DNA from: Dermatophagoides farinae
Taxonomy: Eukaryota > Arthropoda > Arachnida > Sarcoptiformes > Pyroglyphidae
Direction of reading: 5' to 3'
Length of the DNA stretch: 64,000 nt
Assembly: GCF_024713945.1 (NCBI RefSeq)
Contig: NC_134677.1
Coordinates: forward strand, 3,103,001 to 3,167,000
Part shown: positions 35,799 through 48,252 of the stretch, piece after piece
Layout of the letters: each line of letters begins with the position of its first letter
How positions within the stretch are numbered: position 1 is the stretch's first letter
Notes under the pieces: model-generated
Database searches by the model: none
What the model was told of the DNA's origin: nothing
Seen by the model: only the letters and a program-made list of their open reading frames with translations
Program-made: the position numbers and the translations under genes

Positions 35799-38700
35799 AT
35801 GGAGCTGTACAAGAATCTGGTTTTACTTCGAAAACTTCCGCTCACGATTGAATGTACCTATTCATATGGTCTGTATTGTCATTGTGGATGTCTTAGATTT
35901 ATGACCTTTTATTACTTTTTATTTTCCATTCATTAGATGACTATCTGTTGATAGGCACTAAGGAAGGACACCTTCTCATGTACAAAATTGATCTGAAACT
36001 TCAAAGTCCCACAGGTAATTCATATTTATTCTGTTATTGTTCAATCTAATGTTCTAAATGTTGATAGAATATGAATTCAAATTGCATTTATTGCGTTCGG
36101 CAAAACAATTTAGCCGAAAACCAATTGTCCAGATTGAAGCTATACTAGAATACCGCGTTCTCGTATCTTTGTCCGATCAACTCATAAGCATACATAATTT
36201 GGATAAGATTTCCTTTCCATTTCTGTCTTCATTGGCCAAAAGCAAAGGAGCAAGCTACTTTTCATTGGATATCAGCAAACAACAGACACTGTCTGGCCAG
36301 ATTCAATCGACCATACGACTTTGCGTGGCCGTCAAACATAGTTTACTTTTTTTCTATTGGAAGAACAATGAATTCTATGAGCTTAGACCTGCCATTAAAT
36401 TGCCTGATATGGCTCGGGTTGTAATCTGGGTTTCCAATCGATTATTTGTCGGTCTTCGTAACCAGTATATTCAAGTGGACATTGACACCGGTACGGTGAC
36501 CAAAATGTTTCCAGTTACATCCGAACCCTTGATTGTACCGTTAATTGCCGAACGCAATCTGGCCATTTGCCGAGAAGACAAGACTTACATATTCGATTAT
36601 GAAGCTCGACCATTACTTGATTGTGCCATAACATGGACCGATCAGCCATTATCCATGACTGATGATCTGCTCTTCCTGGTCGCTATCGAAACCAACTCAT
36701 TGGTCGAAGTTTTGACTAATACATTACGTGATGTGATAAAAGATCCATTTTTGCAGAAGAATGACCTCTCTTCGCAGCTAACAAGACCGCTAAAAGCTAT
36801 TAGCAAATGGTGCAATAGACCCGGTCAATTAGTTCTCCATTCTGACAATGATATTGTCATGATGAAAATTGTACCCAACGAACAACAGATTCGAATTCTA
36901 CAGAATGCCAGACATTTCGAATTGGCCATCAAGGTAAATTCTAGCACGTTTTTTCATTGAATGATTTTGTTTATTTTTTTTTTAAATAGATGATTGAATA
37001 TTACAATATGGCTAACAACAATAGCTTGAACGAATTCGACAACTCTGGTCTGATGGCTGGCGATGAATATGATCAATTAAAGCTGAAAATTCGAAAATTA
37101 CATGCTATTGATTTGTTCTCAAGGTTCAAATTTAGCGAAGCTATATCTCTATTTCAGACATTGAAGACTGATCCTTCATTTGTCATTGCTTTATATCCTG
37201 GTATATTACCTGATCGATATCGAAGTCAATTACTAACGAACGAACCAATCGTTCATACTCCACCACTTGAAGGTGCTATTTTGGAACGAGGTCTATTGAC
37301 ATTGATTGAATATCTAGTCGAAATACGGCAACGAACGCAAAAACAAATTAGTCAACAACAGGAACAGAAGCAATCATCATCGGCAACCAACGATCTTCGA
37401 AAACTTTATGAACTTCTTAGTATAATCGATACAAGTCTATTGAAATGTTATCTGCAAACCAATGAATCGTTGGCTGCATCATTGCTACGAATCGATAATC
37501 ATTGTCATCTCGAAGAAAGTGAAATGGCTCTCAAAAAGCGAGGCAAAACCGCCGAATTGATCATTTTGTACAAAACGAAAGGCCTACACAAGAACGCTTT
37601 AAACATGCTACAGCATCAAGCGCGCGATGGTGCTGCAAAGAATCCAGCCCAAGCTCGTAAGCAACTTATACAGTATCTACAAGAACTGGGTAGCGATCAT
37701 ATGGATCTAATATTTGAATACTCTGAATGGATACTTCGACAATATCCAGAAGAAGGTATGCATATATTTATTGATGATGTCTATGTCTACTCACAATCGG
37801 CGGCCTGGCCGAAAGATGACATTGTTCAATACCTGGAATCGATCAATCCAGATCTAGCACTCACCTTTCTAGATCACTACATAGAAAATCTCAAATGGAA
37901 CGAAACCTCCACCAAAATGATCGACACGCTCATCAACAAGTATCGGGATTCTATACGGCCATTGATTGCTCTATATCGGGCCGAACTTCAACAACAAGGC
38001 CACAATGATAACCTTATGGAGATTCTCAATACTACTTACGATGACGAAAAAGACGCAGAATATCATTATTTGAGGCCTGAACCTGCCGGTCAAGAACCTG
38101 GTAAACTGGGCCAACTAAGGCGTAAATTAATGCACGTACTTGAAATATGCGATTATTACACAATGGAAACGCTGTCTGCTTATCTATTGCATGATGGTCT
38201 TTTTGAGGAACGTGCCATTGTACTTGGAAAGATGGGTAATCACCGGGAAGCAGTAATGATCTATGTGCATATACTTAACGATCTGGAAATGGCTGAACAA
38301 TATTGCTGGAAACAGTTCCATCGTGCAGCCCATTGCAAAGGAGCAGACCGTCGAGTTTTTTACTATCTGTTCGAACAATGTCTTCGTAAACCGATGCGAA
38401 ATGAGTTGTCTAAATACTTGAATGATAATACCGCTATAAACACATTCAACATGCCTTTATTGCTTCCAAGTTCAATTCATGCTTTCCTAAAAGATCCACG
38501 TAATCAATCCATTCTAGATAATCTCGATCTTAACGTACGGATTGCAATAGCCATATTAGCCCAACATTCCACACGAATTAATCTGATTGATGCTATCGAA
38601 TCGCTTGATGATCGATTACCGTTACAAGCACTTTATTTAATTCTACCACCAGCTATACATCATCTTTCTAGTAACCATAATCATAGTCGTATGCTGAGAC

Positions 38701-38970
38701 GATTGCTCAAATCACAAAGACTCAAAGTACATCAACGACGAATTCAAGTGGAACAAGCTAGCCGTGTCATCATAACCGGAACGGAAATATGCCAGGCTTG
38801 TATGAAACGTATCGGTAAAAGGTAAACTATTGGAATCGATTTTATACTATATACTTTTATTAATTTCAATTATTTTTCACTCTAGTGTCTTTGTACGTTA
38901 TACAAACAATGATCTGGTTCATCTTGGATGTCGCGATGGATATGAATTAATGACCCATTCTAATCATTAA
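35799..38970 (+). CDS. VPS39: VPS39/Vam6, HOPS tethering subunit
   Basis: Five exons: 35799-35868, 35937-36014, 36068-36933, 36990-38821 and 38886-38970, 976 residues. Introns are 53-68 nt and phases agree. The joined start (MELYKNLVLLRKLPLTIEC, then DDYLLIGTKEGHLLMYKI) matches the beginning of VPS39, and the CNH beta-propeller covers about 1-300. The helical clathrin-repeat region includes HCHLEESEMALKKRGKTAEL and IILYKTKGLHKNALNML. The C-terminal zinc-binding-like Vps39 domain (ICQACMKRIGKRSVFVRY...GC) spans the last intron. VPS39 links Rab7 membranes to the HOPS complex for late endosome/lysosome fusion and, in its paralogue TGFBRAP1, to CORVET. The match is better to VPS39 than to TGFBRAP1. 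Confidence 0.93.
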
Positions 38971-39612
38971 TGCTGAAAATCTTGTTAATTGTTGTAGGCA
39001 TTTTTGGCTGTAAATATCATCTATCTCATCTATTCATCGTCGCCTTTATGTATTTGATTTGAGTGATATATAATTTTTAAAATTTTATATTTGTAACTAT
39101 ATTTATATTTTTATATTTATTATTATTTTTAATAATTAATCATTCTCGTTATGTTTAATGTTTGATTTTGTTTCATTAAGCTACTTGGTACTTCCTACTG
39201 CTTCACTTTATTCAAATCGGGGTTATATTGTGTAATTGAATGCATGCATAGCATTACAACGGAAGAAACCAATGTGTTTTTCGTTGCCAAGTTTCAAAGT
39301 CCCAGTTAGTCAGAGTGTAAGTTTGTAATTGCTTTAATTGCCCCCAATGACACCAAATAGGCAATAAGATTGACACAGCTGTGTGTTTGTATATATATGA
39401 GTATATATCGATACGAGAAAGGCCAGATTGTTGTTTGGACAAACACGTGCACACGTGTCCAGATAAAACTTTCCCATGAGAAATGAACAAGAACTGTTCA
39501 CTGTGAGAGATTGGCGCCAGTTACCATCAATGCTACTAGCATGAAAGCCAACTCATTTGATAGAAGTGGCATTGTTAACGAACACTGGACCAGTAAATGA
39601 CGGAGACCAACA
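38971..39612. other. VPS39 3' flank and Id-1 upstream region
   Basis: No coding region. Two adjacent CACGTG boxes (39444-39449 and 39452-39457), a CAGCTG (39376-39381) and a GGCGCC (39513-39518) lie within 250 bp upstream of the Id-1 TATA box. Confidence 0.55.
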
Positions 39613-39620
39613 TATATAAA
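39613..39620 (+). promoter_or_regulatory. TATA box of Id-1
   Basis: TATATAAA, 81 nt before the ATG at 39701. It predicts transcription from about 39645-39650. Confidence 0.65.
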
Positions 39621-39700
39621 TTGATCGATCTAAAACATTTACTCATTTACTTATTTTCTTGCTCGCTGTTTTGATCTTGTCGTTGTGTTTACCTCTAAAG

Positions 39701-39970
39701 ATGATTATGGAAACCTCGCGAACAACAATGGCTCCAGCCTCGGTCAATCAAACCAACGAAATATCTCGTATGTTAAACAAACTACGGACACTGGTTCCGG
39801 GAATTTCACCTGAACAAAAAATGTCTAAATTAGAAATAATGCAGCACGTTATCGACTATATCAACGATCTCGAAACTGTTCTCGATCAGCAATCGAATGG
39901 ACCTGATGGTCAGGAAGATGCAAACAAAGCAAAGGGAACTTTACATCAACTGCGGCAATTGGTCAATTAA
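39701..39970 (+). CDS. Id/extramacrochaetae-type HLH protein, short form
   Basis: A single exon of 89 residues. The HLH spans about 23-61 (MLNKLRTLVPGI, then MSKLEIMQHVIDYINDLETVL) and is nearly identical to Id proteins. The residues before helix 1 (NQTNEISR) are not basic, so it should dimerise with bHLH activators and keep them off E-boxes. The ATG at 39701 is the first in the transcript predicted by the TATA box; a second Met follows two codons later. There is little beyond the HLH: a short polar segment and a Lys/Gln-rich end. A second Id gene lies 8.3 kb downstream on the same strand, pointing to an old tandem duplication. Confidence 0.92.
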   Translation: MIMETSRTTMAPASVNQTNEISRMLNKLRTLVPGISPEQKMSKLEIMQHVIDYINDLETVLDQQSNGPDGQEDANKAKGTLHQLRQLVN

Positions 39971-40278
39971 AATGGCTACCTCTTTCAATTTTCTTCATCC
40001 ATATTCTGCCATCATATAATTAGCGTCCGTATCTTGAGTTGTACGTACGATTGGCTTTCCTAGTCATCGATGACCATCGCAATTGGCCATTAGCGAACAA
40101 CCTGAAACGGCCATTTCTTTAGTCTGTTGCAATTTTCCCTCATCCTTCCTTGGCAATCATTGGAAACATTTATCTCTGTCCTGTTTGTGTGTTTTTTTTT
40201 ACATTATTGTCTCATTGTAAATAACCGATTTATCTTCTCTTGTAATTGTATCATAATCAATACGATTTTTCGTCAATG

Positions 40279-40284
40279 AATAAA
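40279..40284 (+). terminator. Poly(A) signal of Id-1
   Basis: AATAAA, 309 nt past the stop codon, giving a 3' UTR of roughly 330 nt. Confidence 0.65.
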
Positions 40285-40874
40285 ACGTTCAAATTTAATT
40301 TCAATGATTTTTTGTCCATATGAAATATCCATTGTTGAATTGATTGATATCAGCTTCCATATTCCTTTTGATCCATTTTTAATTTAAACACCGATGATCG
40401 TTAGTGACAAATGATGATGATGATTATGATAATGCTAAACATTTAAAGGCAGGCGTCATTTGATTCAAAAAAAAATAAACAGCATATATTGTAATATATA
40501 TTCTATAGAAAACGATAGTTATTGATACTCACGAATTATTACAACTTAACTCGACATTTGTCTTTCTTATAGTTACGATATGAATGACCAGATGTGCAAC
40601 TTTTCAAATGATGCATGTCATGTGTGTGTGTGTGTGTGTGTGTGTATGCATTTGCTACGGATGAAGAATTTCTGGTAAAGTCCATATCACATGTATCTGT
40701 GTAACATATGTTTGACGATTAAATGATAGAATCTCGGGTCTGCCATGTGAATTGTTGCCAAATAAAATGTTGAATGGATGATTTGCCAGATGACTGAAGC
40801 TGATGATGTTTCTCAGGATTCGATGATCAAACCAATGTGAACAAATTGAATAAATATGAACAAATGTGTAATGG

Positions 40875-40983
40875 CAGGTGCGCTTAGCATCGTTCCATTA
40901 GCGTATTGGCCATTATATTGTCTCATAGTGACGGTTGCAGCTTAAAGAATCACATCCAACCTAGATGACAAACTCCCCAAAAA

Positions 40984-41015
<32 letters not shown>

Positions 41016-41483
41016 TGTGTTATAGGGTGCACCTGTGATGTAGACACCTGTTCACCAATTTGTGTGCGTGCCATTCAAATAGTAATTAAAGAAAGTTGTA
41101 CACATTGCTCGCTTGGGTAGGCTGACTCAGATTCTCTGACCAGGTTCGATAAGACCAAAAATGTCAGGTGCGCTTTAAATTAGCAGCTTAAAGACGGCCG
41201 ATCATCAAGATGTATTGGCCAATGACCCAATCAGTTTATACCAATAGTTCGACTAATCGACAGGTGTCAATTAAATCACAACTCATTGATTATAGGCCAT
41301 AATAACCGGATGTCCTACGGACCAGGTGTGCAGCCAAATGGAGAATCCAGGTGCTAGGCGTTTGGAATTGAACGATGAATCCTAATGAATCCTAATAGGC
41401 CATGTCAACCATGCAGATGCCAAAAACATTGATAACTATTTGCCTGAAAATGTCTAGATCTATGTTTGTGTGTTATGCAGGTG
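40875..41483. promoter_or_regulatory. CAGGTG E-box cluster downstream of Id-1
   Basis: CAGGTG or its complement CACCTG begins at 40875, 41030, 41045, 41165, 41261, 41323, 41348 and 41478: eight in 609 bp. This is the preferred site of E-protein/Daughterless dimers and of Snail/ZEB zinc fingers. An 11-bp CAGGTGCGCTT is repeated (40875 and 41165), each copy followed by GCAGCTTAAAGA (40937 and 41183). Confidence 0.6.
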
Positions 41484-44400
41484 TCATTGATGATAAAAGT
41501 GTGTATGTATGTTTGATCAATGGCGCCCAATAGGATAATCGGCAAACATAAGTAATGTGCACATATTAAGACAGCTGCTGACGGTTAGTGGTTCTGGCGG
41601 CCATTTCCATCAGAAACTTTTGATTCTTTTCCAAATGGAATGGACAGCCGCCTACGCTACGATTCTGCACCCAATGCAATCATTGAATAGTCTCTCTGGT
41701 GAAGCTGATGATGGCTAATGGCCAACATCTGTTGTTAGATCTTATAAACAAGTGAATGTTCCTATTTGTCAAGTGCAGCATGTGGCCCATATGTGCAGTG
41801 TTTGGTTTATTTTTTGATACTATAGTGTTCTCGAATATCAATGCACAGATGCCTAATCTAAACAAAAACACGTGTTGAGCCAAATCAAAAAACTAATTGT
41901 GTCATTCACAGCCAATGAATGACCCATTGCGGCATTTGAATCTATTTGTATTCAGTTTAAACAAACACGTGTAAATTCTAAAAAAAAACCAAACGGAGAC
42001 AATCCTTTGGCCAGATGGCAACATCAGACAATGTCAACAACATTAGTGCATTAGTCATCGATAAACACACAATAAAATCCTCCTCGGGCTATTGATGATA
42101 TATTCAGATCAATGGCTACTAATTGGCGACACGATGTCTGTATTGCACCTGTGTGTGGTGTGTCGTTTATGCTTCAAAATGCCGCATGCTGTGTTTGTCA
42201 GGGTAGATCTATTGCTTTGCAATGGACACTTGTTTGTTTGATTTGAATGGTCTACTATAATGGTATGCCCATTCAACACATAAAAAACGAAAATCATCTT
42301 TGGCCGTTGTTCATTGACGAAAACGGCGAATTGCATGAATGGCCGATTGGCCATCCACCGTCTTTTCTCATCAATCGCGATCTACGTTTAAATCATTCAG
42401 ATATTTCGATGATGGCTTATAATAATAATATATTAACCCGTTTTATGGCGATTATATTGATACAAATCGGCTTGCACTAATGATTTGTGACAATAAATCC
42501 ATGTGTCGGCGTTAAATTATGTCGTTAAATTATACGGCTAAACATGGATTACATCGACATGCACAATCGATTACATGGTCGACATATGTTCGATCGATGT
42601 GTGTGATGACAAGATAACCACGCATTTGATCGCCACTATATCAGCAATGGATGGGTTAAAGCTTTGGATATATATGTTTTGTTTAATAAAACGAACCAAA
42701 TTTGGTTATCATCATCACCAGCACTGTGTTGGCGGCAAACTACTCGACTACCTTACTATTCTATCGATGCTAAGATGAGAGTGTATGGCCATTGACACCT
42801 GTGAGATAACTGGCCCCATCACATCATCATGTCTCATCACCTGTCCATATAATCGAATCATTTGCAACAACAATGTTCGATCCATTCGGATTGATTGATC
42901 TGTTCCTCATGACTAGCTCTCATATAAGGCAAGATTGAATCATTCATTCCATCTGTTTTTACTTTGATCAAATCATGTGAATGGCCATTTGTAGCACTAT
43001 ATAGGGCGGAAGTGTCACCTACACTAAGTATTTTTATTTTCGTTGGTTGTGTTCATCAATTGCTATAGAACCCAGCTATGTGATGAAAAAAAAAAAAAAA
43101 ATATTCGAAGGCCATATTTGGCCCTAGCGATCAAAGTTTGTAGTCGATTCGCACTTGTTATTTTACTGGCCGATGACCATATCTCTGTCGATTGAATGAA
43201 AAGTTGGAAAACGCCAACGCCTATGATGATCGTATATCTCATCTTTTTTCAAGTTAGTTTGCCAAATACACCTACCCTATTTATTCATTCAGTCTATATT
43301 TCCTGGACCAGTGTGGGTGTTGTTGGCAATCACATAACCAGCGTGTAGGAGCATAAGCAAACCCAATTCTACTGATATTCGCTTTGATGAGGATGTGTGG
43401 TTGGCTTTGTTATCGTAGGTAGGCCAAGTATGCCTCCAAGCTTCCATACATCTACACACACACACTCAATGGCTAACAACCTGTGGGCAGATAGAGTGTG
43501 TCTGACTCAATTAATTTGTCGGCCATATGAACAAAAGCACGATCCACATGGACTATTCTCAATGATCCTAGATCCATCTGGAATCCTGGTTCATCTAGTG
43601 ACCAGCATAACGACTAAACATCTAGTAATCAGCATCTGAATTCCGGTTGTAATGACCAACAACCGGCATCACAATCGAACAGATGGCCAAAACATTCTTT
43701 CATGTTTGTGTCGGTGGCGCCCACCATCGAATGGATTAGTGTCAATTTAGTTTTAAACTATATTTGAATGAGAATGGTTAGATTTTCTCATCATCACTAA
43801 ACATGGCCGATGTCTTAACGGAAACGGTGGCGATTAACTATAGAAATATACTGTTTGATGGTATTTGTTTTCATAAACACAAAATGTACTACGACGGTCA
43901 TAGGCGCCAGTCTGTCTATCTCACACCTGCATACAAAATCTGTTCGTCTTTGTGTGTGTGTGTGTGTGAAAGAATGTTATCGTGGTCATAAAACTAATAG
44001 TTGAATGGTTCGGTCGGCTTCGATTGTCGATTGAAAGGGCAATCGTTCAAATGGTTAATCTGGTCATTGATGATGAACACTTGTTGTTGGACCAGTATCA
44101 GTCCATCGGTCAATATTGACCAATACACTTCTAACTTTTATTTGTGTTTCTGTTCTGAAAGATCCGGCTCCTGGTCTCTCACCATTGTGATTTCTAGTCC
44201 CTACAAGGTCTTGTTATTATTGTTTGAAAGGTCAAACCCCAAATGATGATCACTTATGGTGAGGGTAGACCATAGTCGACCTTTGCTTTGGGCTTGGCTT
44301 TTACTCAACAACTATAGTCACGAAACACACACATTAACGCGATTCTATTGATTGTAATGACAACATTCCAAACGCGATACACAAACACCAATCATTACAA

Positions 44401-46823
44401 TGACTCAATAACTATCATAATTGGTTTACTTGTTGTTTATTTCGAACTAGGCCGATCAAAGCCTGGTTTGCCTATTAATTAATTATACCTGGCGCCCAAG
44501 TTATGATTTATATAAAAGTTCTCAATTAAAGATGTTTTTGCCTTTAAGCTAAACACCTGTGTGTGTGTGTGTGAGAAATTTCTTTTCCTGACAAAACATA
44601 ATTTGATTCATATCGACTATAGATGAAATATATAATACTCATCACTTGAAATTGAACGTGTTTTTTAACATAAATATAATCTTTCAAATTCTTCTAATAA
44701 CGCTTTTCTTGTTTGATAACATTATAAATTCATTTTCAGAGATTGAACCTAGACCAAAGTTGAAAAATGATTATTGCAGAATTGAGCCGCCAACGCACCA
44801 AACGAATGGTGAGATCTGGTCTGGCCCACGTTGATGATGGCTAAGATGGTGGTTCCAAATAGGGACCGATTCATCCGTGGGTTGTTGTGATCATCCTACG
44901 CAATACATCCGTCCACCCAAATGCCCACACAATGAAAACTCTTAAGGTTAACCTTGCTGACACACGCACAACCCACGGACTGACCCAAGATATTCGTTTG
45001 TTTGTTCTACCTGACGATGTAAGCAGACTAAACACACACACACACAGTCACACACACACACATTAAATTTCATTTGAGTGTGATTATTACCAAAACATTA
45101 CATATCGAAAGCAATGGCATTGGCCCATGGGCATGGCTTCCGAGAAATTGAGTCACTGAGCCAGCCAGATCAAACATCATACCATCTAAGGCATCCAGGA
45201 TGAATTTCTAAGTCTTATGGCTATGACCGTTGACCTTATCTGATTGGCGCAGATTTTTTTTCAGGTCAAAGGTGAATGGAGAAAGGAACAGTATGGGCCA
45301 ACATTATCACCTGGAAAATGTATATGTGTTTATGTGTAGTCAATAGATTGGCAATAGCCATCACTCTCACTCATTCATTCATGCTCTTTGACCTGATATA
45401 AGCGAACAAGTAGCTTTTTATTTCTCTCAAGGACAGTGGCCGATTTCATTCGGATGCCATGAATAGGTCGACACACCGTTGTTATGATGTGATGATCATC
45501 CAACCAATGATCTAATCGGTAGCTTTGAGAATTAATTGTATCGTTTCCGGCTCTTAAACAATGTTCATCCAACAAATCAACCAACTGTGACAATGATGAA
45601 CGCCCCCGCTTTGGCATCAATCTGGTGTCGGTGGCAGTCCTGTTATCTCAATCACACACATTCAGTCATTCTGTCTTGGATAACACGTGTTTTCTCACAC
45701 TTTTTTGTCAGACCAAATCAAACGTTCGCGGTCCAGATGCCATTTATATTGTAAGTTTGTGCGGTAAGTGAGAAGACAGCTGCTTGTTGAATTGTTTCCC
45801 ACAGTACTATTTTACCACAAAACAACTGAGGCTATTGAGTGATTGAATGGATGAAATCCTGGAACAGTAAGGTATTTCATGTAACTGTTGCATGCAAAAA
45901 TCATAGTTGGTCATTGGCTAACTCTTTTTGACACACCTTAACTAAGGGGTTACAATTTTCATCCACTCATCTTCATGAATTCAGATGTCTAAGTGTTTTC
46001 CGGTTGCAGGCTACACGTTAGATTTAAAATACTCAGATATATACCATTTGGTGATAACAGATGCTCGATGTTACTAACCAAGCTAGATTAATTTCTTAAT
46101 GTAGACGGTCACGTCTATCCAAATTGTCGGAATGGAACGGAACGGAAGGCAAAAAAGTATGTATGCCAAAAAATAGATTTGATAGCTTCGTTATTCACCT
46201 GGCTGCCGATTGCAGTGTGCCATATGCTCATTGCTTGCTGAGAAGCACCTGTGTTTGTGTGAATAATTTCACCTGAGAAACAAACAAACATATATACACA
46301 GTTTGCCTGTTCTGGTCATGGTATGGCGAGCAAAGCCATTGATCGACCGATGGCCATATGGCACCTTCAAATCGATCAATGGATCCATATATTTTCAGTC
46401 CGTTGGCAGCGTTGTTCGTGAGTGTGACTCCCAAATGTCATGGAAAAACATCTGTTTTTTAGTTGTCCGGCTGGATTTTCTTTCTCTTTCACACCACACT
46501 CTCTACTCTGATTGATTCATCGACGAGAACAACGCAGATCATAGCTAGACCAGATCATTGAAAACCGTTGTAACTAACAAAATAACGACATTCCTCGCAT
46601 ATTTTTCTATCATTCATTTTTTCGGTTATTGGCCGCTGTTCATTCAAAGGTCACACACTTAGTGAACGTGCAAGCAGATGCACGAGCTACTAAAAAAGAT
46701 CCCATATCCAATAAGTCACAAACACGCGAAACATTACCGTTGAAAACAATGTTCACTACATTTGTATCAATCGAATTGAGCTTTGTGATTGAGTTATGGC
46801 AGATGTGGACCACCAAGAAAGGA

Positions 46824-46889
46824 GGAAACATAAACGATGGTAGAGAATGGTGGAGAATGTTGGAAACATATACGATGGTAGAGAATGGT
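46824..46889. repeat. 28-bp direct repeat, 38-bp period
   Basis: 46824-46851 and 46862-46889 match at 27 of 28 positions (the only difference is A at 46833 versus T at 46871), with ten bases between. A small local duplication. Confidence 0.85.
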
Positions 46890-48024
46890 ATTTCAATGAC
46901 TATTGTTTTTTCTTTTACTCCTCAGTGGACAATCTCAATTATCGTGCTTTGTTCCGAATTCACCTGGCCGAAAGGCCGTGTTGTCTGTTTGGAATCGATG
47001 CTACCTATCGTTGTTCAAAAGAAATCGATCCTTTCAAGAAATTGATCAACCTACCACAGAGTCACGAATCTCATAGTCATGATGATGTTTATTAAACGAT
47101 CTGTGAGGTCTTTTGGATTACTTGACCAAGTCCTGTGTATTTAGGATATCTTGCCATAATAAGCTACTGTGAGTCTTTAACTGTTGACTTGTGGCCATGT
47201 GGTGGTCAACACTGTATGGTGTGTAGCACAGCGAAGGATTTGAATGGTGCCCGAATAGCTAATTGAGTGATTGACCTATGACCTATACGACAAACGTATG
47301 ATGAGTGATAATCAAACCAGATGTCAGATTGTCGTTGAAGCTTGGGATTCGGTTAGATTCACACACGTATCACACAGACCAGCTGCCATTCTGGTCTCGT
47401 GAATATAGCGCCCAAACACACAAACATATACAGACCAGACCGTAGGGTCCAACATATGACCGTTTAGTTGAGATGTCACACGCTAACAACATAAAAGCAT
47501 CTGGTAGCATCTGGTTTGGCCGTTTGGTCCCGTTCTGTCCTAGCCATACCATATGTTTTCCCACCAACCAATGTTACCGGGAAACCGTTGAGTTGTCGGT
47601 CGATACCACCGACACCACCACCACCAGTAGCAGCTGTGTAATTGTGTGCGTGGGATACATGGACCAGATCAGATCCCAGGATCGAATGATATAATGGTGG
47701 TTACTGTTTGACGCACACCTGTTTGTCCAGCAGCGATGACCGTTTCCATATTCGTACGACTAGATGTCACTGGCGACAGATGCTTTTCATTGTTATCAAA
47801 TCCTCCCCCAGTTCCCATGAGATTTTTCGTTCGATAGCGGGTTCCAGATTGCAGGCCACATTAGTTAAAACCTGGCTAACTGCTGCTATATGCTGTGGAT
47901 GTTATGTATACATTGATACAAAGCAAGCAATCTGTTTGCTGTGTTCGTTATATATGCTTCTTCTTCAACTTCTTCTACATTCGTTTGGAAAAACAGACAG
48001 ATGGATTGATGATGGAGGCTCGAG

Positions 48025-48031
48025 TATAAAA
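48025..48031 (+). promoter_or_regulatory. TATA box of Id-2
   Basis: TATAAAA, 228 nt upstream of the ATG at 48253. It predicts a leader of about 195 nt. Confidence 0.65.
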
Positions 48032-48252
48032 ACGGAATGAATACATTGAATGGCCATTCATTATTACATTGGATGTTCATGTTGAGATACACTAACATTC
48101 CGAGTTATATCATCGACTGCTTTCGACTAAACTGACCACCACTAAGGAGCCATTAAACAGACTAGTTGCAATCGGTCAACTCGTTCTCTTATTAAAGTTA
48201 AATTGTGTGCTTCGGCTAAATCACATAATTTTTATCGGATAAAAAAAATCCA

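Larger units (their letters stand above)
39971..48024. other. Non-coding tract between the two Id genes
   Basis: About 8 kb with no coding region that I can support; ORFs of up to 138 codons occur but lack family features and overlap on both strands. The base composition is less AT-biased than the 5-10 kb spacer. CANNTG E-boxes are frequent, notably eight CAGGTG/CACCTG sites in 40875-41483. GGCGCC sites are at 41522, 43716, 43903 and 44491. CSL-type sites (YGTGRGAA) are at 44570 (+), 45692 (-) and 45796 (-). (GT)n tracts lie near 40620, 40985, 43955 and 44560. It is most simply read as regulatory DNA for the Id pair. Confidence 0.5.

Noticed and set aside
42247-42480. ORF with NENHLWPLFIDENGELHEW, superficially peptide-like
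   Set aside because: Short, isolated in regulatory-looking DNA, no recognised domain and no splice support.
46629-47045. 138-residue ORF downstream of Id-1
   Set aside because: It spans a 38-bp-period direct repeat and lacks motifs; a chance frame in non-coding DNA.
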